Positions 10,711 through 18,495 of a stretch of 64,000 nt of DNA are shown piece after piece. This DNA is from a virus, in IMG/VR virus record IMGVR_UViG_3300025405_000009, positions 124,001 to 188,000 of that record; one strand, given 5' to 3'. Made by a program: the position numbers and the translations under genes. The notes beneath the pieces are model-generated. The model was not told where the DNA came from. It made no database searches and was given only the letters and a program-made list of their open reading frames with translations. Position 1 is the first letter of the stretch. Each line of letters begins with the position of its first letter.

Positions 10711-11670
10711 TTAGCGAATGAGGATATAATTATCACCTGAAACTAATCCTGCAGTTCCACCAGAAGTTGCTATTATAAGTGGTAATGCACTGAGATATTG
10801 ATTATTAGTAATACTATTAACTGTTGTTATAGTATCACCTACATTTAGGTATGATGACAGTGATGTTAAATTTGATGTGAAAGTAAAATATGAACCTGTA
10901 AGTGTTGTTTGATCTAAACCATAATTCCAAGTTCTATATCCGCTTAAAAATACACCATTAACATTTAAGTTTTGTATTTTAAACTCTGTTACATCTTCAC
11001 CTGTTGCAAATCCTAAGCAACAATAAACACTATCCGGCCACCAAGCAGTAGTCGGTAAAATATAATTTACAAAATTAGAAAATAAGTTATCCGTTGGGCG
11101 CTTCATATCAACGACAACACGTTGACCAAAGTCAGTTAAACGCACACGGATTCTATTATATGTAACAGTGTTTGTATTACCAAAAGAACCAGTATTTGTA
11201 TAAAAAACTGTACTAAAGGGAAATGAGCTACCTGAGACATCACCACTATTATACAAGAAATTATAATTATTGTCGAATGAGTCACGGATTGTTATTGAAT
11301 TCGGTACTGGTACATTCAAACCATTAACTCCAAAATTATTTGTACCAAAATTTCCTGTTATATCAAAGCCAATACCAAGCGCTCCTCGATATACACCAGG
11401 AAATGAACTTAAAGATGCACCACTCAAAGCACTTACACCTTGTACTGGACTATAACATAACCCTGGACCTGGTCCACCCCCAGATATTGCACTCAATGTA
11501 CTAGTAAAGAATACACTAAACCCTTCACCACCGGCAGTACCAGGTCCATAACATGCATAATCAAAAGTTACAACAATATCTTTTGATATATCGAATCCCT
11601 GATTAAGGAATACAACACCTGCATTAGCATTCGGTTCTAACAAATAATTATATGGTAGAGATGTTGGCAT
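10711..11670 (-). CDS. L-type-lectin-like virion protein
   Basis: A 319-residue protein. Residues about 25-250 resemble a legume/L-type lectin jelly-roll: DIVVTFDYACYGPG, GGEGFSVFF, GALGIGFDITGNFG and a late IRVRLTDFGQRVVVDMKRP strand. The GGEGF(S/A)(V/F) and GxLGxxFD motifs are the usual landmarks. No signal peptide is present, consistent with a virion component. It is the first gene of the minus-strand fibre module and is divergent from the membrane gene at 11724; a late box (11690-11696, minus strand) lies 19 nt upstream. A sugar-binding role during adsorption is inferred. Confidence 0.65.
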   Translation of the reverse strand: MPTSLPYNYLLEPNANAGVVFLNQGFDISKDIVVTFDYACYGPGTAGGEGFSVFFTSTLSAISGGGPGPGLCYSPVQGVSALSGASLSSFPGVYRGALGIGFDITGNFGTNNFGVNGLNVPVPNSITIRDSFDNNYNFLYNSGDVSGSSFPFSTVFYTNTGSFGNTNTVTYNRIRVRLTDFGQRVVVDMKRPTDNLFSNFVNYILPTTAWWPDSVYCCLGFATGEDVTEFKIQNLNVNGVFLSGYRTWNYGLDQTTLTGSYFTFTSNLTSLSSYLNVGDTITTVNSITNNQYLSALPLIIATSGGTAGLVSGDNYILIR

Positions 11671-11723
11671 TACATGAAGTATTTATGAATTAAGTTCAAG
11701 GATCCTACAGATTAAATATCTAT

Positions 11724-12851
11724 GTGGATTTAAATCATTTATTTAAAAAAGAACCTATTACAGAAAACAATAAACAGCCTGAATATTTGACAATATTTGG
11801 ATTTCCTACCTTTAGTAAGGTAGCAGCTATTGCTATTGACGTGGTTTATTGGTTTATTATCTTTGTTGCTTATTGTTTTGCATTCCATGCATTGAATAAC
11901 ATTTTAATTACATGGAATTGGTTGTTAGTAGGACTTGCAAGCTTTGCTGTTGTCGGATTACCTTATTGTGTTAAGATTATTCTATTTGGACGCAAGGAAT
12001 TTCCATTAAAAGCAGCATTATTGTGTTTATTCTTGAGTCTCTTACCTACTATCTTTGATTTTACAGGATTTTATTCAGAAACTGGTCTTCAAGATAGTTT
12101 ACAACAAAGTAAAGTACAGATATCTGAATCAATTTCATCGTTTGAGATACAAAGTAAGAAATCTGCTCAAGATAAAGAACTTGAAATACAAAATACCGGT
12201 AGAGATAAGAAGACAGTAGCAGAACAAACTTTATTGCAGTCATCTTCAGACATACAAAAACAGGTAGAGGATGCAAATCAAGCTGTTTTAGATGAAAAGG
12301 AAGGTGTTAAGGGGAAAGCTGGAGATGGACCTAAAGCTAAAGAACTTCAAGCACGGGTTCGTAAGCTAAAAGCACAATCTGATATTGATAATCAACAATC
12401 TAAAGCAGAACTCAAACGTCAAAATGATGTTATTGACCAAGAAACAAATGAAAAACTTCAAGCACTTAAACAATCAAATGTTTTATTGGGAGATAAACTT
12501 TTAAACTGTAAAAAAGAAGTCAATAATGCAGGAAACTTTAAAGCTTTAGAGTTGTCAGTAATAGATGCCAACAGTCTATTATCTTCGATCGCCTCTAATC
12601 TCAGTGTGTCTTATATCCCCGTGCGGATTATAGGATCTGACAACATTATTAAAGTATCTTTCGGGTCTTTAACAACTGGAGATATTACAGCTATCATATG
12701 TTTCTTGTTAGCCTTTCTTATGGAAATAGGTGATATTATTATAACGTTTGTAATGCGTTATGAAAAGAAAATACCTACACCAATTATTAAATCATCGTCA
12801 GATGATACTCTTCGTCATGTAAAATATACTAAAAGTTACGATGGGTATTAA
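11724..12851 (+). CDS. Membrane protein with long coiled coil
   Basis: A 375-residue protein with hydrophobic segments near residues 32-60, 66-88 and 95-115, then a charged Gln/Lys/Glu-rich coiled coil (about 125-270), then one more hydrophobic segment (about 315-338). This suggests a multi-pass membrane protein with a large soluble helical domain. I do not recognise the family. The GTG start is chosen because a TTAAATA late box ends exactly 5 nt before it (11712-11718), the same spacing as at many genes here. It converges on and overlaps the basic protein 12848-13474 by 4 bases. A role in lysis control, superinfection exclusion or membrane remodelling is possible but unproven. Confidence 0.65.
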   Translation: MDLNHLFKKEPITENNKQPEYLTIFGFPTFSKVAAIAIDVVYWFIIFVAYCFAFHALNNILITWNWLLVGLASFAVVGLPYCVKIILFGRKEFPLKAALLCLFLSLLPTIFDFTGFYSETGLQDSLQQSKVQISESISSFEIQSKKSAQDKELEIQNTGRDKKTVAEQTLLQSSSDIQKQVEDANQAVLDEKEGVKGKAGDGPKAKELQARVRKLKAQSDIDNQQSKAELKRQNDVIDQETNEKLQALKQSNVLLGDKLLNCKKEVNNAGNFKALELSVIDANSLLSSIASNLSVSYIPVRIIGSDNIIKVSFGSLTTGDITAIICFLLAFLMEIGDIIITFVMRYEKKIPTPIIKSSSDDTLRHVKYTKSYDGY

Positions 12852-13474
12852 CCCTTGTACTTTTTTGAGAATGTCTTAGCTGTAGAAAGACAGTGCTTAG
12901 TGTATTTACATTGATCACAAACTCGATCTGAATTAAGATAAAGTTGTGGAGCAATACAGGAGCCATTCTTTGTATTTTCTACAACATACTCTGTTAAATT
13001 TGAATATGTACGCGGTTCTTTTGGAATCCATTTTACTGAAATTTGACGTACTTCTTCTAAGCTCATTCGTTTATTTGTTTTTGGCTTCTTAAGGAGTTTA
13101 AGTCGTGCCAGTACTTGTTTATTTATGGAGAAAGGCTTTATATTAACAGGGCGTAATTGTTTTTGAACTTCCTCAGGAGAAATTCTTTGACGAAGTAATC
13201 TCTTTGCTTCATTAGATACATAATGTTCAGCAAACGGAACTGGTCCTCCAAATTTTTTATTTCCCTTAGCAATTCCTGCCTTTGACACTCTTCGCTCTAA
13301 CCCTGTAACAATACAGGTCATAACTTTACTCTTAATAATACTTTCATCAACGACTTTTACTTTAACAGGTTTAGTCTTAATAGGTTTTACTTTTTTTATC
13401 TTCTTAGATACAGCCTTTACCTTGACCTTTTTAACGGTCTTTTTAAGTGGTTTTTTGACTTTTTTGCCTTTCAT
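12848..13474 (-). CDS. Lys-rich protein with TCIVTG domain and Cys cluster
   Basis: A 208-residue protein in three parts. The N-terminal 45 residues are almost entirely Lys/Val/Pro repeats, histone-tail-like and probably nucleic-acid binding. A middle region (about 50-110: MTCIVTG, KKFGG, HYVSNEAKRLL) is clearly paralogous to the 99-residue protein at 14166-14465. The C-terminus contains four Cys (SCIAPQ, DRVCDQCKYTKHC) that could bind zinc. TATAAT lies about 17 nt upstream of the ATG on the minus strand. The function is unknown; DNA binding is inferred from composition. Confidence 0.65.
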   Translation of the reverse strand: MKGKKVKKPLKKTVKKVKVKAVSKKIKKVKPIKTKPVKVKVVDESIIKSKVMTCIVTGLERRVSKAGIAKGNKKFGGPVPFAEHYVSNEAKRLLRQRISPEEVQKQLRPVNIKPFSINKQVLARLKLLKKPKTNKRMSLEEVRQISVKWIPKEPRTYSNLTEYVVENTKNGSCIAPQLYLNSDRVCDQCKYTKHCLSTAKTFSKKYKG

Positions 13475-13514
13475 GTGCTGGTTATATTATAGAGTTAAAA
13501 AAATAATTCAAGAG

Positions 13515-13543
13515 TTGATTTATTGAAATATATAGTCTAGTAT
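13515..13543 (+). promoter_or_regulatory. Sigma70-like promoter for 13550 gene
   Basis: TTGATT, 17-base spacer, TAGTAT. The -10 element ends 6 nt before the ATG at 13550, so the transcript should be leaderless or nearly so. Confidence 0.55.
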
Positions 13544-13549
13544 GCTGTC

Positions 13550-13801
13550 ATGCCTTACATTACACAAGAAAAAAGAGACAACTTTATGACTGGAAACGGT
13601 ACTATAGAGAATCCTGGTGACCTAAATTTTGTACTTACCAAGGTGTGTTTAGAGTACTTGGAAAACAAAACAGAGAGCTATCAATCCTATAATGATATTG
13701 TCGGAGCTTTAGAATGTTGTAAGCTCGAGATGTATCGTCGTGCTGTTTCTCCTTACGAAGATGCAAAGATTGCTGCTAATGGAGATGTTTATTCAAAGTA
13801 A
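13550..13801 (+). CDS. Conserved small phage protein
   Basis: An 83-residue soluble protein. The pattern PGDLNFVLTKVCLEYL...SYNDIVGALECCKLEMYRR then PYEDAKIAANGDVY is one I have seen in small uncharacterised proteins across many tailed phages (a DUF-type family; I will not give a number). It has its own sigma70-like promoter directly abutting the start codon and is monocistronic. The function is unknown. The start is fixed by the promoter position. Confidence 0.7.
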   Translation: MPYITQEKRDNFMTGNGTIENPGDLNFVLTKVCLEYLENKTESYQSYNDIVGALECCKLEMYRRAVSPYEDAKIAANGDVYSK

Positions 13802-13830
13802 TTCTTGCAATAATCTAAAATCACTATAAT
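13802..13830 (+). promoter_or_regulatory. Sigma70-like promoter for 13866 gene
   Basis: TTCTTG, 17 bases, perfect TATAAT (13825-13830). Unlike other promoters in the window it is followed by a leader of about 30 nt carrying a strong Shine-Dalgarno (GGAGG at 13851-13855). Confidence 0.5.
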
Positions 13831-13865
13831 ATCAAATTTATGAAACAAAAGGAGGTGAAATAACA

Positions 13866-14060
13866 ATGATCGATTACACAAATAAGAATCTCCGTCCAAA
13901 GACGTTTTTCGTCAAGATGGAGCGTAACCGTGACGGTAGTTTTACCGTTAAGCGCGCTAAGGTCCTCGAGAAGACCAATCAGTTCGAGCGCAGCACACGT
14001 CAGGTTGATGCACGCGACTTCACTCGCGCCATCCGCACAAACGATATTACCGTTGCTTAA
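13866..14060 (+). CDS. Highly expressed 64-residue basic protein
   Basis: A 64-residue protein, unrecognised, with alternating basic and acidic patches (FFVKMERNRDGSFTVKRAKV). It is the only gene in the window with a near-perfect Shine-Dalgarno, AAAGGAGGTGA, placed 10 bases before the ATG. It has a TATAAT promoter upstream and a strong hairpin terminator downstream, so it is a self-contained monocistronic unit. Its codons are visibly richer in G and C at third positions than the neighbours (CGC, GAC, AAG, CTC). Together these indicate very high expression. A DNA- or RNA-binding accessory protein or a host-takeover factor is plausible; nothing more can be said. Confidence 0.75.
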   Translation: MIDYTNKNLRPKTFFVKMERNRDGSFTVKRAKVLEKTNQFERSTRQVDARDFTRAIRTNDITVA

Positions 14061-14078
14061 TTCGGTATAACAATGAGA

Positions 14079-14115
14079 AGACCGGCTGTTACTACTTAGC
14101 AGCCGGTCTTTTTTT
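14079..14115 (+). terminator. Rho-independent terminator
   Basis: A 10-bp GC-rich stem (AGACCGGCTG with CAGCCGGTCT) and an 11-base loop, followed by an uninterrupted T run. It closes the 13866-14060 unit. Confidence 0.9.
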
Positions 14116-14128
14116 GTCAACTATTTTA

Positions 14129-14157
14129 TTGCCTTTCTTTTTTAAATTTCCTATTAT
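14129..14157 (+). promoter_or_regulatory. Sigma70-like promoter for 14166 gene
   Basis: TTGCCT, 17-base spacer, TATTAT. The -10 ends 8 nt before the ATG, again leaving almost no leader. Confidence 0.6.
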
Positions 14158-14165
14158 TATCACTA

Positions 14166-14465
14166 ATGAATGCTGCAGAAATTAACGCTAGATTTAAGAA
14201 AAGTATCTCAAACGATCCTTCCGTTCTTACTTGTATTGTAACAGGAAAGACGAGACCTACTAACAGTGCATATTTGGAAGAGAAATCAAAGAAACTCGGT
14301 TCAAAAGAAGAGTTTATTAACCATTATATATGTCGTGAGGCATTAACAATGCTTAAACAAGGGAGAACAGTGTATGATGTTCGATCTGCACTCGGTGTCT
14401 CTACAGCTATCCTACCTCCGGATGAGAAAAAACTTCTCCGTGCCTTAAAAATAAACGGAAAATAA
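14166..14465 (+). CDS. Small TCIVTG-domain phage protein
   Basis: A 99-residue protein. Its core (SVLTCIVTGKTRPTN, KKLGSKEEFINHYICREAL, VYDVRSALGV) is paralogous to the middle of the 12848-13474 protein: both share TCIVTG, a Lys-rich stretch, F..HY and EA..(L)L. The family is one I associate with large phages but has no function known to me. It has its own promoter and lies just upstream of the RadA-like gene. No cofactor-binding Cys cluster is present, unlike the longer paralogue. Confidence 0.65.
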   Translation: MNAAEINARFKKSISNDPSVLTCIVTGKTRPTNSAYLEEKSKKLGSKEEFINHYICREALTMLKQGRTVYDVRSALGVSTAILPPDEKKLLRALKINGK

Positions 14466-14467
14466 GC

Positions 14468-14496
14468 TTTTAATTCCTTTTGAATTCCCATATACT
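14468..14496 (+). promoter_or_regulatory. Promoter for RadA-like gene
   Basis: TTTTAA, 17 bases, TATACT. The -10 ends 6 nt before the ATG at 14503. The -35 is weak but the -10 and its position match the other genes. Confidence 0.45.
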
Positions 14497-14502
14497 AATA
14501 GT

Positions 14503-15411
14503 ATGAAAATTAACCTACAGAGTACGTCGTTTACAGCAGTCAAAGATGTTCAGATTCCTGACATTTACAATCGTCGCGTCAAGTCGGGTATTCCCGAGGT
14601 TGACGAAATGTTCGGAGGTGGAATGCTTCCGGGTTCAGTTACTACAATCTCATCAAAGGCAGGTGTTGGTAAGTCGACGATGGTTCTTCAGATTCTTAAC
14701 GGTATAACAAAGAACGGTCATAGGGTTGGATTTGTATCGGCGGAGGAGTCTATTCATCAGGTTGCCTTTGCCTGTAAGCGTCTTGGTATTGAAGATGTTG
14801 GTATTTGTAACGAGTCTAATGCTAAGAAGATTATCGGGTTTATGAACGACGTTGACGTTATCGTCATTGATTCGTTCCATGCTGTCGATAAGAGCAATAT
14901 GGAAGAGAAGGAGTTCATTGAGACTCTTATTAACCGTGCTAAGGAGACAGAGTGTGTTGTTCTTATTATCTGTCATCTTACTAAGGGTGGTGTTATTAAG
15001 GGTACAAACCTGTTGACGTACGCTGTTGATGTCAATGTTTTTGTTGAACTCTCAGAGGAAGAGCCTGGTCATCGTCGGATTTACTTCGCTAAGAATCGCT
15101 TCGGTCCTGGTATTGACTATACCTGTGCGTTTACTAGTCGTGGTTATGACTTTACTCCGGTTAAGATAACCGAGGGTGCTGGTAAGACTACTAAGTCTGA
15201 TAAGAAGGAAGAAGCTCGTAAGCAAATTCTTAGTATGAACGGTAAGTTCTCAGTCTCTGACGTTTGTACAGCTCTTAAGGTTGATGCCTCCAGGGCTGGA
15301 TGGCTTCTTCGGGAGCTTACGACTGAGGGCAAGCTTACTAAGAATGATCTCCGTGGCAATAAGTGCCGGTGGAGGGTAAATAAAGTCGAAGCAATCATAA
15401 CCAAACACTAA
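14503..15411 (+). CDS. RadA-like RecA-fold ATPase
   Basis: A 302-residue protein. It has the RadA/Sms ATPase core: SGIPEVDEMFGGGMLPGS at the N-terminus, Walker A GVGKST (54-59), Walker B VIVIDSF (118-124) and the RadA hallmark KNRFG (197-201). It lacks the N-terminal C4 zinc finger and the C-terminal Lon-like domain of bacterial RadA. Instead it ends in a basic winged-helix-like segment (about 225-295). RadA drives branch migration and strand transfer in recombination; here it may support phage replication and recombination or act as a helicase-like loader. Codons are enriched in C/G-ending forms, suggesting high expression. It is followed at 1 base by a tiny gene and then 15538, probably one operon. 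Confidence 0.8.
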   Translation: MKINLQSTSFTAVKDVQIPDIYNRRVKSGIPEVDEMFGGGMLPGSVTTISSKAGVGKSTMVLQILNGITKNGHRVGFVSAEESIHQVAFACKRLGIEDVGICNESNAKKIIGFMNDVDVIVIDSFHAVDKSNMEEKEFIETLINRAKETECVVLIICHLTKGGVIKGTNLLTYAVDVNVFVELSEEEPGHRRIYFAKNRFGPGIDYTCAFTSRGYDFTPVKITEGAGKTTKSDKKEEARKQILSMNGKFSVSDVCTALKVDASRAGWLLRELTTEGKLTKNDLRGNKCRWRVNKVEAIITKH

Positions 15412-15412
15412 T

Positions 15413-15538
15413 ATGGCAGGCAAAGGATCAAAATCACGCGTAAGCGACACAAAAAAATACAAGGAAAACTTTCCTAAGGCATCAGGCAAGGTTGAAGGCT
15501 TTGTAAAGATCAAGGGAAAGCTTGTAAAGAAATACTAA
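15413..15538 (+). CDS. 41-residue Lys/Gly-rich protein
   Basis: A short basic frame (MAGKGSKSRVSDTKKY, ending KLVKKY) lying 1 base after the RadA-like stop. It overlaps the next ATG by one base (TAATG at 15536-15540), the coupling used repeatedly in this genome. Codon use matches its neighbours. Unrecognised; a nucleic-acid-binding peptide is possible. Confidence 0.55.
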   Translation: MAGKGSKSRVSDTKKYKENFPKASGKVEGFVKIKGKLVKKY

Positions 15539-16176
15539 TGACACCAGAAAAATTCCAAGCACGCAATCATGCTTTACGGTGTGATTTTGCTGACCTTGAG
15601 ACCTATAAAAAGTCTTTTAGTCGTAAGTTTTGGAACTTTATGGACGATAAGTTTAGTATTCGTAGTGTATGGGATGTACTTCCATTCCGTTGGAAGCTAC
15701 GATACTACGATAAGATTCGTCCAATCTTTGCTCCAGAAAATAATCGTATTCGTAAGGCAATTCCACGTACCTGGACAGACACATCTCACCTTATTGAGAT
15801 TATAAATTTTGAGTTTATTAAGAGTTTTTATGAAACAGAATACCTTCATGGTCACACTGATTGGGAGGGTACAGGTGAGCACGCTGTAGCGTTCGCTAAA
15901 TGGCTTGAATCTGCTTACAATTATATTACTATTGAACGACCACAGCTAGAAAAAGATATGGATAATGCCTATCCACCTCATCAACCACTCAAGGAAATGT
16001 TTGTACCGTGTGAGACAGATGATAAGGGTAAGGTTAAGATGTTTAAGATGACACCACGAGAAGAGTCATACGAAGAACTCTATGGAGAGGTTAATCGTCT
16101 TGAGCAACTTATTCAAGATAAAGATAGTGATATTCTAACACAACTTGTTAAATATCGTTACTTCTTTTGGTCATAA
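15538..16176 (+). CDS. Conserved phage hypothetical protein
   Basis: A 212-residue soluble, Trp/Tyr/Phe-rich protein (SRKFWNFMDDKFS, SVWDVLPFRWKLRYYDKIRP, WTDTSHLIEIINFEFIKSFYE). This pattern recurs in uncharacterised proteins of large phages, but I know no function. The C-terminus has a coiled-coil-like segment (ELYGEVNRLEQLIQDKDSD). It is translationally coupled to the small gene upstream, and the tRNA-Tyr gene begins 8 bases after its stop. Confidence 0.65.
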   Translation: MTPEKFQARNHALRCDFADLETYKKSFSRKFWNFMDDKFSIRSVWDVLPFRWKLRYYDKIRPIFAPENNRIRKAIPRTWTDTSHLIEIINFEFIKSFYETEYLHGHTDWEGTGEHAVAFAKWLESAYNYITIERPQLEKDMDNAYPPHQPLKEMFVPCETDDKGKVKMFKMTPREESYEELYGEVNRLEQLIQDKDSDILTQLVKYRYFFWS

Positions 16177-16184
16177 AATTTAAT

Positions 16185-16268
16185 GGGTAGATACCGAAGC
16201 TGGACAAACGGGGAAGACTGTAAATCTTCTGGCTATTGCCTTCAGTGGTTCGAATCCACTTCTGCCCA
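16185..16268 (+). tRNA. tRNA-Tyr (GTA)
   Basis: The acceptor GGGTAGA/TCTGCCC pairs over 7 bp. The anticodon stem GAAGA/TCTTC has loop CTGTAAA, giving anticodon GTA. The class II variable arm is as expected for Tyr. The T-loop TTCGAAT is canonical. CCA is not encoded. Confidence 0.93.
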
Positions 16269-16286
16269 GACTAAATAATATATGCT

Positions 16287-16526
16287 ATGACTCTTATGGA
16301 TCACAATCCACCACATAATACAGCACCTATAATAGATCGCAATACCATTAAATGGAGTGGGTATTTTTCAACGTCAGAGCAGGCAGATGAGCATTTAAAA
16401 GAACAGACTAAGCATCATGCAGAAAACGAAAATAAATTGGTCGTAAGTGCTAAGAAAGAGTTTGTAAACAGACATTTTAAAGGATATTTTCTTTATCGCT
16501 TTGTTGTAATATTAACAAATAAATGA
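16287..16526 (+). CDS. 79-residue hypothetical protein
   Basis: A small soluble protein (NTIKWSGYFSTSEQADEHLKEQTKHHAENENKL), possibly helical and charged in the middle, ending in hydrophobic aromatic residues. Its stop overlaps the next ATG (ATGA at 16523-16526), so it is translationally coupled to the HiPIP-like gene. Unrecognised. Confidence 0.55.
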   Translation: MTLMDHNPPHNTAPIIDRNTIKWSGYFSTSEQADEHLKEQTKHHAENENKLVVSAKKEFVNRHFKGYFLYRFVVILTNK

Positions 16527-16735
16527 ACTTTAAAAAGATATTTGAATCATTATTAACCGAACACATGCACTCTAAACAGAAGGCAGGCTATGTGGCTCAT
16601 CCTGTTGATGGTCATCGCTGTGATGTATGTACGATGTGGAGACCTCCAAATAAGTGTTCTGCCGTATTCGGTGTTATTAAACCTGATGGTTGGTGTAAGT
16701 GGTGGAAGAGAACACATAGAAAGGATAGAAAATAA
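16523..16735 (+). CDS. HiPIP-like four-cysteine small protein
   Basis: A 70-residue protein. Cys33, Cys36, Cys45 and Cys58 sit in the pattern CxxC-x8-C-x12-C with GWCKWW at the end, resembling high-potential iron-sulfur proteins and a set of small cyanophage proteins of this type. The N-terminus MNFKKIFESLLTE looks like the T4 capsid-targeting leader followed by an LxE protease site, so it could be packaged in the head. Metal binding (Fe-S or Zn) is inferred. It is coupled on both sides by overlapping start/stop codons. Confidence 0.65.
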   Translation: MNFKKIFESLLTEHMHSKQKAGYVAHPVDGHRCDVCTMWRPPNKCSAVFGVIKPDGWCKWWKRTHRKDRK

Positions 16736-17370
16736 TGAAGGTATACCTCGACATGGATGGGTTACTTGCTAACCTTTTTGATACAGTTTCCATGGGAATG
16801 ATTGGTAAGCATTATAAAGCACTAACGGAACCTGAAAAAGAACATACACGTCAAATTTGGACAGATAGAGAAGGTAAAGCTAAAGAGTTCTTTCAAAAAC
16901 AGGGTGGAGTTAAGAAGTTTTTTGCCGATCTTCCTACTTTTGGCCCTCTAACTGACGCTATTATTAACACAGTTGTGAAAGAGGTAGGAGGTTATAGTAT
17001 TTGCTCCTGTCCTGCTGGTATTGATGAACAGGCTTCAGAAGCTGGAAAGAGAATTTGGATTCATAAGCACCTTAACCCACTTCCTGATGAAATGTCCTTT
17101 GTTAGAGATAAAACTATTAACGCAATTAATAAAGAAACAGGTAAGCCCAATGTTCTTATTGATGATTTTCCAAAATATATTAAAGAATGGAAAGCAGCTG
17201 GTGGTATTCCAATAGAAATGCGTACAGATAGCTTGAATAGTCCAGAAGAAGTAAGAGCATTTCTCACTAAGAAACTTAATGCAGCTAAAGAACAAATTGA
17301 TGGTGTACAACCTGAACCTAAAATACCAACGTTTGAGCAATACGTAAGAAAAGTGTTGCATTCTCTCTAA
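16735..17370 (+). CDS. 5'(3')-deoxyribonucleotidase-like HAD phosphatase
   Basis: A 211-residue protein. The N-terminal YLDMDGLLANLFD (catalytic D6 and D8) is the HAD motif I of the deoxyribonucleotidase (NT5C) family. SICSCPAG follows near motif II, and LIDDFPKYIKEWKAAGG is motif IV with the usual continuation. The family removes phosphate from deoxynucleoside monophosphates and would tune the dNTP pool with the nearby NrdA/NrdB and dCMP deaminase. Odd feature: the C-terminal tail (PTFEQYVRKVLHSL) resembles the capsid-targeting leader seen at the N-termini of neighbours, and might be a C-terminal packaging signal. Confidence 0.75.
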   Translation: MKVYLDMDGLLANLFDTVSMGMIGKHYKALTEPEKEHTRQIWTDREGKAKEFFQKQGGVKKFFADLPTFGPLTDAIINTVVKEVGGYSICSCPAGIDEQASEAGKRIWIHKHLNPLPDEMSFVRDKTINAINKETGKPNVLIDDFPKYIKEWKAAGGIPIEMRTDSLNSPEEVRAFLTKKLNAAKEQIDGVQPEPKIPTFEQYVRKVLHSL

Positions 17371-17390
17371 ATGCATCCATAATTATTTGT

Positions 17391-18011
17391 ATGGGTATGT
17401 TTGATATAATTTTTATAAAGAAAGCACTTCCTCTTAATAAAGAGCTTAAAGCTCTAAAAGATATTAAGTGGGAAGAATGTGACTTTCAGACTAAAGATCT
17501 TGAAAATTCTCTCTCTATCTACGAAGTTACTAAGACCGGTAAACTTCGCTACCAAAAAGTAGAGAGGGAGTGGGTAGATGATGAAGGGGCTTTTTTTAAG
17601 GGGTATATGAAAGAGGTATCTTCTAAGTGGGTTGATACCAAGCATACAGGTACAGTAAGATTTTATCATAATTTTTCTACTAATAAATCAAACGTTAATA
17701 TTTTTTCAGATGTAATTGAAGATGATACCGATCTTGATGGATATGATTGGTGGGTGGAGTTTGAAGCTGAATTCGTAAAAGGTAAGCTTACTGAAATTAC
17801 TCTTACTGAAGCAAAGAAAGAACCTGCTAAGATTCGTATTATTCAAAATATTGAATGGGCTAAGGATCTTAAGAAAAAGGAATCAACTCTTCATCGTCGT
17901 ATTATAAAATTTTTACGTAAGTCAAAGATTTACCGCAAATTGATTAGTAGTTTATTAAAGCTTAATTCAATTATCTCTAGTAAGATTAGTTGGGTTCTTT
18001 ATAGACTCTAA
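17391..18011 (+). CDS. MGMFD-type conserved phage protein
   Basis: A 206-residue protein. The N-terminal MGMFD and the later DFQTKDLENSLSIYEVTKTGKL match a family of uncharacterised phage proteins that I recognise by this pattern. The first 130 residues are acidic and beta-rich; the last 50 are basic and hydrophobic (HRRIIKFLRKSKIYRKLISSLLK). No catalytic motif is visible. The tmRNA begins 22 bases after its stop. Confidence 0.65.
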   Translation: MGMFDIIFIKKALPLNKELKALKDIKWEECDFQTKDLENSLSIYEVTKTGKLRYQKVEREWVDDEGAFFKGYMKEVSSKWVDTKHTGTVRFYHNFSTNKSNVNIFSDVIEDDTDLDGYDWWVEFEAEFVKGKLTEITLTEAKKEPAKIRIIQNIEWAKDLKKKESTLHRRIIKFLRKSKIYRKLISSLLKLNSIISSKISWVLYRL

Positions 18012-18021
18012 TTGTTCTTTG

Positions 18022-18028
18022 ATAAATA
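18022..18028 (+). promoter_or_regulatory. Late box in front of tmRNA
   Basis: The sequence is GATAAATA. With the T4 geometry (+1 six bases after the last A) transcription would start at 18034, exactly the first base of the mature tmRNA. Confidence 0.6.
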
Positions 18029-18033
18029 ATTTT

Positions 18034-18484
18034 GGGGGCGTACTGGTTTCGACTTATACTCGAAGTTTGTATGGCACGTAGTGGTTAATCAGTTGGCCAC
18101 TTTAAAAAGCTGATTAAAAACATAAATGCAGAAGATAACTCTGACGCTATCCTTGCGGAAGCATTGTATTGTCTCGAGAACGCTGACGAAATCCTCGCCA
18201 GCTTTGAAGAGCCAGCACTCCTAGCTGCCTAAGGAACCAAAAGATAATCCTATTAAAGCTTTTGGAAATAAAAATAGGTTTAGAAGGTCTTGTGATTCTT
18301 AGAAAATTGAGTGCAAGCGGTGGTATGTGGTCGTTAATCACACATACAGGTAGGACTCTAAACATGGATAGGTCGCTAGTGCCTGGTTACCTTTAGTCAA
18401 CCAAAGTACGAAAGCTAGCTAAGCGTGTAGAAGTATAAATAGAAAAGTATAAACACAGGGGTTCGACTCCCCTCGCCTCCACCA
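18034..18484 (+). ncRNA. ssrA: Transfer-messenger RNA (tmRNA)
   Basis: A complete one-piece tmRNA of 451 nt. The 5' end GGGGGCG pairs with CGCCTCC before the encoded CCA (18482-18484). The T-arm is GGGG-TTCGACT-CCCC, and the 5' segment TACTGGTTTCGAC is the conserved tmRNA start. The tag reading frame ends at TAA 18230-18232. If resumption is at GCA 18128 the tag has 34 codons, beginning AEDNSDAIL and ending EEPALLAA. The terminal ALLAA resembles the LAA-type ClpXP degron. The tag is much longer than the common 10-15 residues. tmRNA rescues stalled ribosomes; here it may help when late transcripts are cut or leaderless. Confidence 0.93.
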
Positions 18485-18495
18485 TTTTATTTTAC

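Noticed and set aside
13824-14120. Minus-strand frame of 98 codons opposite the 64-residue gene
   Set aside because: It runs antisense through a gene with promoter, Shine-Dalgarno and terminator, and starts within the terminator hairpin.
14653-15513. Several minus-strand frames over the RadA-like gene
   Set aside because: They mirror a well-supported ATPase gene with clear motifs and have no promoter or coupling of their own.
18147-18365. Minus-strand frame in the tmRNA
   Set aside because: It lies entirely inside a confidently identified tmRNA.
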